This document shows positions 16,689 to 25,737 of a DNA stretch of 64,000 bases, piece after piece (the stretch's first letter is position 1; each line of letters opens with the position of its first letter). The notes beneath the pieces are model-generated. The model worked only from the letters and a program-made list of their open reading frames with translations. It was not told the DNA's origin and did not search any database. Origin of the DNA: Flavobacteriaceae bacterium (lineage in GTDB: Bacteria > Bacteroidota > Bacteroidia > Flavobacteriales > Flavobacteriaceae); contig JANQMD010000013.1 in NCBI GenBank assembly GCA_028280265.1, forward strand, positions 1 to 64,000, read 5' to 3'. The position numbers and the translations under genes were made by a program.

Positions 16689-17414
16689 TTGAGGTATTTC
16701 ATTGAGTTATCGTACAAAGGAACCCAATATCACGGTTGGCAAATTCAGCCAGACACAAGTTCTGTACAAGAAAAAATCAACCAGTGCTTGTCTACCATTT
16801 TACAAGAAGAAATTCAAATAGTAGGAGCAGGGCGAACAGATGCGGGAGTTCATGCTAGTTTTATGACTGCCCATTTTGATACAGAAAGGGAACTGGGAAG
16901 CGAGTATGTTTACAAGTTCAATGCAGTTTTGCCGAACGACATTGTCATCTCTTCGTTATACAAAGTAGCCAATGATAAGCATGCCCGATTTGATGCAGTG
17001 AGTAGGAGTTATGAGTATAAAATTTGGCTGGGAAGAAATCCATTTTTGTTAGAAACTACCTGGCAATTGCACCAACAAGTTTTGGATGTAGCGAAGATGA
17101 ATGAAGCCGCAAAAATATTGTTAGAATATTCAGGTTTTGAGTGTTTCTCTAAAACAAAAACAGATGTCAAAACGTTTCACTGCGATGTCACCAAAGCAAA
17201 GTGGATTCAAAATGAAAATGAATTGACATTTTATATCTCAGCAAATCGGTTTCTACGCAACATGGTAAGAGCCATTGTAGGAACATTAATTGAAGTTGGA
17301 CAAGGAAAAAGAACTGTAGAAGACTTTAGAAAAGTCATAGAAAGTAAAAAAAGAAGTGAAGCAGGTTGGTCAGTTCCAGCGCAAGGATTATTTTTAACAG
17401 CAGTAGAGTATTGA
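16689..17414 (+). CDS. truA: tRNA pseudouridine synthase A
   Basis: TruA makes pseudouridine at positions 38-40 of the anticodon stem-loop of many tRNAs. The 241-residue product starts at TTG; the N-terminus MRYFIELSYKGT is standard for the family, which fixes this start. The catalytic Asp51 is in VGAGRTDAGVHA. Further motifs are YKFNAVLP near 77, RSYEYKIWLGRNPFL near 107 and FLRNMVRAIVGTL near 190. Length is normal. The gene stands alone between two long copies of the same repeat block. Confidence 0.95.
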   Translation: MRYFIELSYKGTQYHGWQIQPDTSSVQEKINQCLSTILQEEIQIVGAGRTDAGVHASFMTAHFDTERELGSEYVYKFNAVLPNDIVISSLYKVANDKHARFDAVSRSYEYKIWLGRNPFLLETTWQLHQQVLDVAKMNEAAKILLEYSGFECFSKTKTDVKTFHCDVTKAKWIQNENELTFYISANRFLRNMVRAIVGTLIEVGQGKRTVEDFRKVIESKKRSEAGWSVPAQGLFLTAVEY

Positions 17415-18079
17415 GTTTGAAAGTTTGAAAGTTTGAAAGTTTGAAAGTCGCAAAGTTGAAAAGTTATAAAGTACTAAGTTTATTTATGATTTAACAATCG
17501 TTCATTGATAACTGATCATTGTTCACTGAAATAATGATGTCATTCTGAGGAGTTTTACCCTGAGCGGCGTCGAAGGGAGGCGACGTGAGAATCTCAAAGT
17601 TGGAAAGGTTCATAGTTGCGGAGAGGCAAAGGTTCAAAGTCACAGAGTTGAAAATGTACTAATGTATCAATGTGGTAATTTAAAAATTTGATGATGATGT
17701 CATTCTGAGGAGTTTTACCCTGAGCGGCGTCGAAGGGAGGCGACGTGAGAGTCTCAGAGTTGGAAAGGTTCAAAGCTGCAAAGTGTAAAAGTTTCGTAGT
17801 AGCAGAGAGGCAAAGTTTCAAAGTTGTAGAGTTGAAAATGTACTAATGTATCAATGTGGTAATTTGAAAATTTAATGATGATGTCATTCTGAGGAGTTTT
17901 ACCCTGAGCGGCGTCGAAGGGAGGCGACGTGAGAATCTCAAAGATTCAAAGTTACAGAGTTTCAAAGTTATAGAGAGTTATGCTGTAATGTATTGATTGG
18001 TAGATTGAAAAAGATTTTTGTAATATCATTAACAATTAACAATTAACAATTAACAATTAACAATTAACAACTAACAAAC
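17415..18079. repeat. 665-bp repeat block with three REP copies (B, C, D)
   Basis: Begins with GTTTGAAA octamers at about 17416-17447. REP copies lie at 17539-17596, 17699-17756 and 17883-17940, spaced 160 and 184 bp, each set in CAAAG-rich 8-mers and a shared spacer ('tactaatgtatcaatgtgg'). It ends with six TTAACAA units at 18029-18070, nine bases before the next start codon. Open frames across it are products of the REP sequence. No gene. Confidence 0.9.
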
Positions 18080-19849
18080 ATGGCAGAGAAAGTATCAGGA
18101 AAAGCATTTGATGTAAAGATTTTTACAAGGCTCATGAGTTTTGCCAAGCGTTATAAGCTCATGTTTACGATTGCAGCTACGTCTACAATTCTGCTTGCTA
18201 TTTTTTCTGTTTTAAGACCTCTGATCTTTATTGATGTCGTTGATCAATACATAGTAAAAAAGGACCAAAATCAGTTACTGAATTATGTTCTTATTATGTT
18301 GGGTATACTAATAGGAGAAGTTCTTCTACAATTTTTATTCATCTATTTTGCCAACTGGGTAGGTCAACATATTATCAAAGACATGCGCGTAAAAGCTTTT
18401 GATCGCATACTAAGCTTTAAAATGAGTTATTTCGATACAAACTCAGTAGGAAGGTTGGTAACTCGAGTGGTGTCGGATATTGAAACCATAGCTGCTTTTT
18501 TCTCAAATGGCGTGTTTACGATTGTAAGTGATATTTTAAAAATGCTAGCTGTCATTTTAGTGATGTTTTATAAGAACTGGCAGCTCACTCTGATCACTCT
18601 TACGGTACTTCCAGTGTTGATATATGCTACAAAAATTTTTCAGGTAGCCATCAAAGCAACTTTCCAAGAAGTGCGAAATCAGGTTGCCAATTTGAACGGT
18701 TTTGTACAAGAGAGAGTGACAGGAATGAAGATTGTACAACTTTTCAATAGAGAAAAAATTGAATATGAAAATTTTGTAGGAATCAATGACAAACACAAGA
18801 AAGCACATGTAAAGACTGTTTGGTATTATTCCATTTTCTTCCCGATTGCTGAGATTTTATCTTCCATAGGAATCGGTTTAATCGTTTGGTATGGAGGAAA
18901 ACAAATAGTATCAGGAATGGTCGTAGGGCCAGGAGCAATTTTTGGATTTATCATGTTTGCCCAAATGCTCTTTAGACCTTTACGCCAGATCGCAGACAAA
19001 TTCAATCAGTTACAGATGGGAATTGTTTCTGGTGAGAGAGTGTTTAAAGTAATCGATACTGAGAGTTTTATCAGCAAAGAGGGAACACACAAAGCAACTC
19101 AAATCTACGGAGATATTTCCTTCGAGAATGTTCGATTCAGCTATGTAGAAAATGAAGAGGTACTCAAAGGAATTTCCTTTGATGTGAAAAAGGGTCAAAC
19201 AGTAGCCATTGTGGGTGCCACTGGAGCAGGGAAATCAACCATTATTAACTTAATCAATCGATTTTATGAAATTGATAGTGGAACCATTTCTGTCGATGGA
19301 GTTGCTGTGAATGAATACGATTTGAAATCATTGCGCAATGAAATTGCAGTTGTACTCCAAGATGTATTTTTATTTTCTGATACGATCTATAACAACATTA
19401 CGCTCAAGAATCCAGACATCAGCATGGAGGAAGTTCAAGAAGCTGCCAAGAAAATTGGAATACACGATTTTATCATGTCGCTTCCCAATGATTACCATTA
19501 CAATGTGAAGGAGAGAGGGGCCATGTTATCATCTGGTCAACGTCAGTTGATTGCATTTCTAAGAGCTTATGTGAGCAAGCCAAGTATCTTAATTTTGGAT
19601 GAGGCAACTTCGTCGGTAGATTCTTATGCTGAGCAAATGATTCAGTATGCAATAGATACCATCACTGAAGATCGAACTTCTATTGTCATCGCACACCGTT
19701 TGGCAACGATTAAAAAAGCAGACAAAATTATTGTGATGGACAAAGGAGAGATTGTTGAGGAAGGGTCTCACAAAGAGTTGCTGAAGAAAAAAGACGGTTA
19801 TTACAAAAATTTGTATGACAAACAGTTCAGCTTAGAACTCGCCTCGTAA
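18080..19849 (+). CDS. MsbA-type ABC exporter (half transporter)
   Basis: 589 residues. Six membrane helices fill 1-315 (ABC transmembrane type 1). The nucleotide-binding domain spans about 340-580 with Walker A GATGAGKST, a Q-loop VVLQDVFLFSDT, signature LSSGQRQ, Walker B ILILDEATSSVD and the switch His in VIAHRLAT. It forms homodimers in the inner membrane. The group exports lipids, lipid A precursors or drugs; the substrate cannot be read from the sequence. Its last 49 bases overlap the convergent DUF3667 gene. Confidence 0.92.
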   Translation: MAEKVSGKAFDVKIFTRLMSFAKRYKLMFTIAATSTILLAIFSVLRPLIFIDVVDQYIVKKDQNQLLNYVLIMLGILIGEVLLQFLFIYFANWVGQHIIKDMRVKAFDRILSFKMSYFDTNSVGRLVTRVVSDIETIAAFFSNGVFTIVSDILKMLAVILVMFYKNWQLTLITLTVLPVLIYATKIFQVAIKATFQEVRNQVANLNGFVQERVTGMKIVQLFNREKIEYENFVGINDKHKKAHVKTVWYYSIFFPIAEILSSIGIGLIVWYGGKQIVSGMVVGPGAIFGFIMFAQMLFRPLRQIADKFNQLQMGIVSGERVFKVIDTESFISKEGTHKATQIYGDISFENVRFSYVENEEVLKGISFDVKKGQTVAIVGATGAGKSTIINLINRFYEIDSGTISVDGVAVNEYDLKSLRNEIAVVLQDVFLFSDTIYNNITLKNPDISMEEVQEAAKKIGIHDFIMSLPNDYHYNVKERGAMLSSGQRQLIAFLRAYVSKPSILILDEATSSVDSYAEQMIQYAIDTITEDRTSIVIAHRLATIKKADKIIVMDKGEIVEEGSHKELLKKKDGYYKNLYDKQFSLELAS

Positions 19850-20712
19850 TAGTGAATGGCTTTTTGGATTGTATCTTTCTTCTGAATTTTCTGAATGCTA
19901 TCCTGCTGCTGTTGCTGTTTTTTAAACTGTTTAAAATATTCAGGTCCCATGTAGAAATACATGACAAAGCCACTAGCAATAATAGCAATCACATACATAA
20001 CTATACCAACAAGAAAGAAATACAGTGTTTTAATAACAAACTGCAGAAAAGTAAGTTTAAACAGACGGATGAGTATGTATGAAAAATAAACGATGGTCAA
20101 CCCACTAATGACTAACGATGCTAAATTTCCTGCTTCTTTATTAATGAAAAAAAGAGGAGTGGTTACAATGAAATTGACTACCGAAAACTGTGCATTTCCA
20201 TAAAGGTAAATTACAATGTGTTCCAGATAGTTATACGTTTTCCGATTTAAGAAGACAATCCATGAAATAAAAGCATATACTGGAATGATAATAGCAGTAA
20301 GGACCGCCTGATAATCAAAAATAAAATTGATAAAGGAGGTCAGAAATTCTTTATTTTCAAATGGATTTCCAGGTTGGCTACTAGCTTCTGAAGTAGTATT
20401 GATATTTTCAATAGCCACTTCTCGTAAGAAATAGAAAGAGATTCCTGCTAATGTGATGGAAATTAATAAGTAACTAAAAGGGTCTATATATCGCTTCCGC
20501 ACCCCACTGATGTATCCATTGATAACAGCCTCTGGCTTGAAAAACATGTGAAGGAATGTTTTCAATAGCTTATTATCAACACTCAACACCTTGTCTAAGA
20601 TTTCTTTTAAAAGGAACCTTATAGAAATACGATCTTCTATAATTCTCGCACCACATTGAGAACAGAATCCATCCTCATTGTTCAGACTATTTCCACAATT
20701 TTTACAATTCAT
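19801..20712 (-). CDS. DUF3667 zinc-ribbon membrane protein
   Basis: 303 residues. A zinc ribbon opens the protein: C4-x2-C7 and C18-x2-C21 in CKNCGNSL and CSQCGARI. The DUF3667 segment LLKTFLHMFFKPEAVINGYI-like follows at about 48-67, with SGVRKRYIDPFSYL. Four or five membrane helices fill 80-270, then a Gln-rich tail. The start codon directly follows the cdaA stop, so the two are one transcript. Function unknown. The overlap with the ABC exporter gene on the other strand is long (49 bases). Confidence 0.85.
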   Translation of the reverse strand: MNCKNCGNSLNNEDGFCSQCGARIIEDRISIRFLLKEILDKVLSVDNKLLKTFLHMFFKPEAVINGYISGVRKRYIDPFSYLLISITLAGISFYFLREVAIENINTTSEASSQPGNPFENKEFLTSFINFIFDYQAVLTAIIIPVYAFISWIVFLNRKTYNYLEHIVIYLYGNAQFSVVNFIVTTPLFFINKEAGNLASLVISGLTIVYFSYILIRLFKLTFLQFVIKTLYFFLVGIVMYVIAIIASGFVMYFYMGPEYFKQFKKQQQQQDSIQKIQKKDTIQKAIHYYEASSKLNCLSYKFL

Positions 20713-21489
20713 TTACTGAATATCCTTTTTAATTTTTTCTAGAAGTTCGTCATAATCTGCATACAACTCGAACTCACCATCTTTGATGTATGAAATTTCC
20801 CCAGTCTCCTCAGATACCAACAAACAAATAGCATCTGTTTTTTCAGAAACTCCAATCGCTGCTCTGTGTCTCAAACCAAATCGAGAAGGAATTTTTGCAT
20901 CATTTGCAACTGGTAAAATCACGCGGGTAGCGACAACAAAATTATCTCGAATAATGGTTGCTCCATCGTGAAGTGGACTGTTTTTATAAAAGATACTTTC
21001 TAGTAAAGCAATGTTCAATTGGGCATTCATAGAATCACCAGTATTAATTAAAAAATCCAAACTGTTTGTGCGTTCTAACACAATTAAAGCACCAGTTTTT
21101 GTTGTTGAGAATTTCTTACAGGCATCAATAAGTATTTGTCCGTCCGTTTCTGTGGTAATCTCAGATTGTAAAAATTTCAATTGCCTTAAAAAGTTTTTTC
21201 TTGAAGTAAAATTGGTGGTTCCAATCATCAATAAAAACCGTCTTATCTCTTGCTGGAAAACAATAATAAGAGCAATAACTCCACCGCTTAATAAATACCC
21301 CAAGATATTACTCAGCATCTGCATTTTTAGAATTTGAGTAAGCTTCCACATAAGGAAAATAAAAGCAATTCCTAAAAAAATATTAATGGCAACAGTTCCC
21401 TTTAAGAGTTTGTATATGTAGTAGAGAAGTATGGATACTAGCAGAATATCTAGCGCGTCTAAAAAGGAAAAATCAATAAAGTCGAGCAT
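20713..21489 (-). CDS. cdaA: Diadenylate cyclase (c-di-AMP synthase)
   Basis: CdaA joins two ATP into cyclic di-AMP, which controls K+ and osmolyte transport and cell-wall balance. The 258-residue product has three membrane helices (about 12-30, 34-52, 63-80), a linker, and the DAC domain with the catalytic DGA in SPLHDGATII and RHRAA in FGLRHRAAIG. Both motifs are intact, so it should be active. In many Bacteroidota cdaA lies near folP; here a repeat block and exbD separate them. It is followed without a gap by the DUF3667 gene. Confidence 0.95.
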   Translation of the reverse strand: MLDFIDFSFLDALDILLVSILLYYIYKLLKGTVAINIFLGIAFIFLMWKLTQILKMQMLSNILGYLLSGGVIALIIVFQQEIRRFLLMIGTTNFTSRKNFLRQLKFLQSEITTETDGQILIDACKKFSTTKTGALIVLERTNSLDFLINTGDSMNAQLNIALLESIFYKNSPLHDGATIIRDNFVVATRVILPVANDAKIPSRFGLRHRAAIGVSEKTDAICLLVSEETGEISYIKDGEFELYADYDELLEKIKKDIQ

Positions 21490-21904
21490 GAAATATTGAC
21501 GATTTTCGTAAAAGTACTAATAAAGTACTAAAGTGTGAAAGTTTTAAAGTGACAAAGTAGTGAAGTTTCAAAGTTGCAAAGTTTCAAAGTTGTAAAGGTC
21601 CAAAGCCCAAAGCCCAAAGTCTAAAGTCTAAAGTCTAAAGTAGTGAAGCTTTAAAGTTCTATAGTTTCAGAGTTTCAGAGTTGCAAAGTTGCAAAGTTGC
21701 AAAGGAAGAAAGGAGAAGTTAAGAACAACGGATTGATTTACCAATGTGATAGTTTGAAAATGTAACAGTGAAATAATAGTGTCATTCTGAGGAGTTTTAC
21801 CCTGAGCGACGTCGAAGGGAAGCGACGTGAGAATCTTAGAGTTGTGAGTAATAAAGTTTCAAAGCTCCAAAGTTTCAGAGTTACAAAGCTGGATAAAAGT
21901 TTAT
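21490..21904. repeat. Composite repeat block with REP copy E
   Basis: CAAAG-type 7-8 bp repeats run from 21527 to about 21715, including three TCTAAAG(T) units near 21617 and three TTGCAAAG units near 21680. A REP element lies at 21781-21838 with the same core as copies A-D. No gene is seen. Confidence 0.85.
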
Positions 21905-22507
21905 TCACTTTTGAATCTGACTATCCACTATGAGTAAGGGATATTTTTCTCTGATATCTTTTATTTTTTGCCTCAACTCAGCATGATCGTCGGTACTGCT
22001 TTTTTCTTTTTTTAGAATGCCTTTGTAAGATATCTGATAAGTATCTCTAGCATAGCGGTCACGTAATTTTCCATAAGCTTTATAGATTTGGTCTAATACC
22101 TTTACATAGGTATCGTAATTTACAGCTCTATTGGCATCTATAGCGATTAATGCTTTAGAAGGATGATCGGAAGAATCTGTATTTCGATCGCCTTTGCACC
22201 ATGAGCAAGGATTTCCGTCTATATCTGTACCTCCAGCATTATCGATAAAATTAATGGCTACTTCGGTAAGATTAGAAATTTCCACAATCTCATTTTCGAC
22301 ATACAATTCATTCTTTGCATTGATAATAACATCCAGAATGTTCTTGTCATTAAAAGGGACCGTAATTTCTGTAGTATTTTTTCTAGGTAATTTGGTGTAT
22401 ATGCCTTCATCAACATCTATTGTTGTGGTAACCAAAAAGAAAATAAGTAGTAAAAATGCAATATCTGCCATCGATCCTGCATTTATTTTCGGAGCTTGTC
22501 TATTCAT
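21905..22507 (-). CDS. exbD: ExbD/TolR-type biopolymer transport protein
   Basis: 200 residues. One membrane helix (about 14-30) holds the proton-path Asp in GSMADIAFLLLIFFLV. The periplasmic domain follows. It has an insert with C-x2-C (PCSWCKGD, about residue 100) and a long charged C-terminus. ExbD works with ExbB to drive TonB or related machinery from the proton gradient. No exbB or tonB lies next to it, so it must pair with a unit encoded elsewhere. This longer ExbD type is common in Bacteroidota. Confidence 0.88.
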   Translation of the reverse strand: MNRQAPKINAGSMADIAFLLLIFFLVTTTIDVDEGIYTKLPRKNTTEITVPFNDKNILDVIINAKNELYVENEIVEISNLTEVAINFIDNAGGTDIDGNPCSWCKGDRNTDSSDHPSKALIAIDANRAVNYDTYVKVLDQIYKAYGKLRDRYARDTYQISYKGILKKEKSSTDDHAELRQKIKDIREKYPLLIVDSQIQK

Positions 22508-22606
22508 AACAGTAGTTTTTAATTTACTGATAATGAAACAAAAAGAATGCCAGTTTTTTGCTCACTATTGTCATTCCACATTTATTGCGGAATCTAACTA
22601 GGAGAA

Positions 22607-23428
22607 TTAATTGAGCTGCTGCACAATTTTTACTGCTTCAACCGCCTCTTTTACATCGTGAACTCGTAAAATATTTGCTCCGTTTAATAAGGCAATTGTA
22701 TTCGCAGCTGTAGTGGCATTTAATGCCTTTTCTGGGGTTATATCTAATGATTTATATAGCATGGATTTCCTTGAAATTCCAGCCAATATCGGAGCATGTA
22801 AAGATTCAAATAGTTTTAGGTCTTTTAAAAGCTGAAAATTGTGTTCTATTGTTTTTCCAAATCCAAAACCAACATCTATAATGACATCGTTTAATTTCAA
22901 TTGTTTGAGCTCGAAAATTTTCTCTGAAAAGAAATAGAGTAGATCCGTAATAACATTTTTATATTGAGGATTCACTTGCATACTCTGAGGTGTACCTTGC
23001 ATGTGCATAAGAATATAAGGAACTTGCAATTTTGCCACAGTTTCGAACATAAGTGTATCTATGTTTCCTCCTGAAATATCGTTTACCATCGCACCACCGC
23101 TTTCAATAGAGTTTTTAGCTACTTTACTTCTGAATGTATCCACAGAAATAAGGACCTCTGGAAATTCTTTGATTAACAATTCAATAACAGGAATGATACG
23201 TTTTAGCTCTACTTCTTCTGAAACATGATCTGCTCCTGGTCTCGAGGAAGAGGCACCGATATCAATAAAAGTGGCCCCTTCAATAAGCATTTTTTCTACC
23301 TGTGAAAGAATGTCTTTATCACTTTTGTATTTTCCACCGTCATAAAAAGAATCTGGTGTTACATTTAAGACCCCCATTACTTTTGGGGTCACTAGATCTA
23401 TCAGATGTCCTTTACAATTAATGGTCAT
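22607..23428 (-). CDS. folP: Dihydropteroate synthase
   Basis: FolP joins 4-aminobenzoate to the pterin pyrophosphate in folate synthesis and is the sulfonamide target. The 273-residue product has GVLNVTPDSFYDGG at about 19-32, FIDIGASSSRPGA at about 54-66, VDTFRSKVA, NDISGG and GISRKSML, all family signatures. Length is normal. Its start overlaps the end of the LOG gene by 11 bases, so the pair is co-transcribed. The frame is intact. Confidence 0.95.
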   Translation of the reverse strand: MTINCKGHLIDLVTPKVMGVLNVTPDSFYDGGKYKSDKDILSQVEKMLIEGATFIDIGASSSRPGADHVSEEVELKRIIPVIELLIKEFPEVLISVDTFRSKVAKNSIESGGAMVNDISGGNIDTLMFETVAKLQVPYILMHMQGTPQSMQVNPQYKNVITDLLYFFSEKIFELKQLKLNDVIIDVGFGFGKTIEHNFQLLKDLKLFESLHAPILAGISRKSMLYKSLDITPEKALNATTAANTIALLNGANILRVHDVKEAVEAVKIVQQLN

Positions 23429-24008
23429 GCTTTACAACTTTATTGATAATATGCGATTTTTCTGGCGCTTCGTAGAAAAACATCTTTTGTAATAATCCTT
23501 CCGCCTGAGTGTCTACAAGTAATAAATCACGATTTTTATCTTTTAAAAAACCTTCTCTAACCATTACCTCTAATTGGTGTAAAGTATGATCAAAATAGTG
23601 ATTGATATTTAAGAGTCCGTTAGGTTTGTCTTCAATGTGTAATTGATGTAGTGTTAATCCCTCGAAGAGTTCATCCATGGTGCCAAAACCACCAGGCAAA
23701 CTAATGTAGCCATCGGTCATTTTACTCATCATAATCTTCCGATCACTCATTGTTTTTGTAACGATCAATTCAGTTACATTCGGATTGACAACTTCTTCTT
23801 TTTCTAGAAACTGAGGAATGACCCCAATGACATTTCCACCTTTTTGAAGAATGGTGTCTGCCAAAATACCCATCATTCCTATTTTTCCACCCCCATAGAT
23901 TAGTGTAATTCCTTTTTCCACAAAAGCATTTCCGAGTTCAATAGCAGCATTTTTATATACAGGGTTAAAACCCAAACTAGAACCGCAAAAGACCACTATT
24001 TTTTTCAT
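23418..24008 (-). CDS. LOG-family nucleotide phosphoribohydrolase
   Basis: 196 residues from the ATG at 24008; the longer open frame to 24215 overlaps the divergent DUF1599 gene and lacks family sequence. Motifs are VFCGSS at the N-terminus, GGGKIGMMG, and PGGFGTMDELFE. The PGGxGTxxE box defines LOG enzymes, which hydrolyse nucleoside 5'-monophosphates to base and ribose phosphate (cytokinin-activating in plants). It precedes folP with an 11-base overlap. Confidence 0.9.
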   Translation of the reverse strand: MKKIVVFCGSSLGFNPVYKNAAIELGNAFVEKGITLIYGGGKIGMMGILADTILQKGGNVIGVIPQFLEKEEVVNPNVTELIVTKTMSDRKIMMSKMTDGYISLPGGFGTMDELFEGLTLHQLHIEDKPNGLLNINHYFDHTLHQLEVMVREGFLKDKNRDLLLVDTQAEGLLQKMFFYEAPEKSHIINKVVKHDH

Positions 24009-24103
24009 CAGGAAAGAATAAAAATGTTCCGTAAAAATAAACCAAAAAGGTTTGGATTTACTATTTTTACGCGAATACTTTTTAGAAGAAATCAAATCAC
24101 CAG

Positions 24104-24649
24104 ATGTCAAATACCTCACAACAATACGATGCTGTAATTCACGAATGTAGAAGCTTATTTGTGAAAAAGATGAGCGACTATGGAGCTGCTTGGAGAATTT
24201 TGAGACTTCCTTCATTGACGGATCAAATTTTTATCAAAGCGCAACGCATTCGTCAACTACAAGAAAATACTGTCAGAAAAGTTGATGAGGGAGAAAAATC
24301 TGAGTTTATCGGTATCATTAATTACTCTGTAATGGCTCTAGTTCAATTAGAATTAGGCATTGTAGAAAACCCTGATTTAACGACTGATGAAGCTACAGAA
24401 TTGTATGACAAGCATGTGAAAATTACCAAAGATCTGATGGAAAACAAAAACCATGATTATGGTGAAGCATGGAGAGATATGCGGGTGAGTTCTTTGACAG
24501 ATTTGATTTTACAAAAGCTTTTGCGAGTGAAGCAAATTGAAGATAACAAAGGAAAAACATTGGTTTCTGAGGGTATTGATGCCAATTATCAAGACATGAT
24601 CAACTATGCTGTTTTTGCGATGATACATATGGTTGAAAGTGAAAAGTAG
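24104..24649 (+). CDS. DUF1599 protein
   Basis: 181 residues, soluble, with an internal duplication: KKMSDYGAAWRILRLPSLTDQIFIKAQRI (about 22-50) is echoed by the stretch KNHDYGEAWRDMRVSSLTDLILQKLLRV (about 115-142). The family is found in Bacteroidota, and the repeated helix pattern with Asp/Trp/Arg resembles MazG-like nucleotide enzymes, but I make no functional call. It is divergent from LOG and followed by the DoxX gene. Confidence 0.85.
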   Translation: MSNTSQQYDAVIHECRSLFVKKMSDYGAAWRILRLPSLTDQIFIKAQRIRQLQENTVRKVDEGEKSEFIGIINYSVMALVQLELGIVENPDLTTDEATELYDKHVKITKDLMENKNHDYGEAWRDMRVSSLTDLILQKLLRVKQIEDNKGKTLVSEGIDANYQDMINYAVFAMIHMVESEK

Positions 24650-24715
24650 AAAAGAGTAAAGAATAAAAAGCAAAATGGAAACCTCTATAGTTTTCTATTA
24701 TAAAAAATCAAAATA

Positions 24716-25681
24716 ATGATAAAACTCTTAGTCCACTTATCTCGAATTTTTGTAGGAGCGATGTTTGTGTTTTCTGGCTTTGTAAAATTAGTTGATCCCA
24801 TTGGCTCTCAATACAAGTTTGAAGAATATTTTGGTGAAAGTGTTCTCAATTTAGAATTCTTAATTCCCTATGCATTGCCTTTTTCAATTTTGTTGATTCT
24901 CGCAGAAATTATGTTGGGAGTGATGCTTTTACTAGGGTTTAAATCCAAATTAACCACCTGGAGTTTGTTTGGTCTAACATTACTGTTTCTATTCCTCACA
25001 TGGTATTCTGCATACTACAACAAGGTAACCGATTGTGGCTGCTTTGGAGATGCGATTAAGTTGACTCCTTGGGAAACATTTTACAAAAATGTGATTCTCA
25101 TTGCTCTGATTATTTTGTTGTTGATTCGAATGAAAGATATCAAAGAGCTTTTTTCTAAAAAGATCACTGTGTTGCTTACTGTAGTTTGCTTATTAAGCTT
25201 TTCATACATTACCTACCACGTGCTAAACCATTTGCCCATCATCGATTTTAGAGCCTATGCCGTGGGTAAGAATATTCCTGAAGGAATGGAATACAAAGGA
25301 GATGGAGAAATACCTCCAGTGCACGATTTTATGTTAGAAGACACACAAAACGACTTAGCACCTGAGATTTTGGCAATGAAGAAAGTCATGTTGGTTATTG
25401 TTTATAACATTGATAAGTCAAACAAGGAAGGATTCAAAGCAGTGAAAGAAGTAGCCGACAAAGCTATTCAAAAGGGATACAAAGTATATGGAGTCTCTGC
25501 TTCCTTTGAAGATGATTTAATACTCATGCAAAACAAACATAATCTCCCGTTTGATTTCTTATTCTGTGATGAAACCACACTAAAAACGATGATTCGATCC
25601 AATCCTGGAATTATGACACTAAGTAAAGGAACTGTCACCGGGAAATGGAATTGGAAAGACATTCAAGATATTGAACTCTAG
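24716..25681 (+). CDS. DoxX-family membrane protein with thioredoxin-like C-terminus (BT_3928 type)
   Basis: 321 residues. Four DoxX helices lie in 1-140, with FSGFVKLVDPIGS near 19-31 and DCGCFGDAIKLTPWE near 104-118; CGCFGD is typical of MauE/DoxX-like redox membrane proteins. A fifth helix (about 150-170) leads into a periplasmic thioredoxin-like domain with no CxxC. In related genomes this gene is commonly followed by tpiA, prmA and clpS (my recollection); here those genes lie 32 kb to the right. Confidence 0.85.
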   Translation: MIKLLVHLSRIFVGAMFVFSGFVKLVDPIGSQYKFEEYFGESVLNLEFLIPYALPFSILLILAEIMLGVMLLLGFKSKLTTWSLFGLTLLFLFLTWYSAYYNKVTDCGCFGDAIKLTPWETFYKNVILIALIILLLIRMKDIKELFSKKITVLLTVVCLLSFSYITYHVLNHLPIIDFRAYAVGKNIPEGMEYKGDGEIPPVHDFMLEDTQNDLAPEILAMKKVMLVIVYNIDKSNKEGFKAVKEVADKAIQKGYKVYGVSASFEDDLILMQNKHNLPFDFLFCDETTLKTMIRSNPGIMTLSKGTVTGKWNWKDIQDIEL

Positions 25682-25737
25682 AGGTTGATTGATAAAAATT
25701 ACTAACTTCGTAGTAATCAATCAAAACTTAGGGAAAT

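Noticed and set aside
17594..17821. A 75-codon minus-strand frame across the repeat block
   Set aside because: It translates REP sequence (a PPFDAAQGKTPQND-type product). It has no separate start signal and mirrors the repeat units.
16250..18079. CRISPR array
   Set aside because: Repeats are 7-8 bp tandem units and REP copies, with no unique spacers and no cas genes.
24009..24215. N-terminal extension of the LOG frame
   Set aside because: It overlaps the divergent DUF1599 gene and the residues do not fit the LOG family; the ATG at 24008 gives the normal length.
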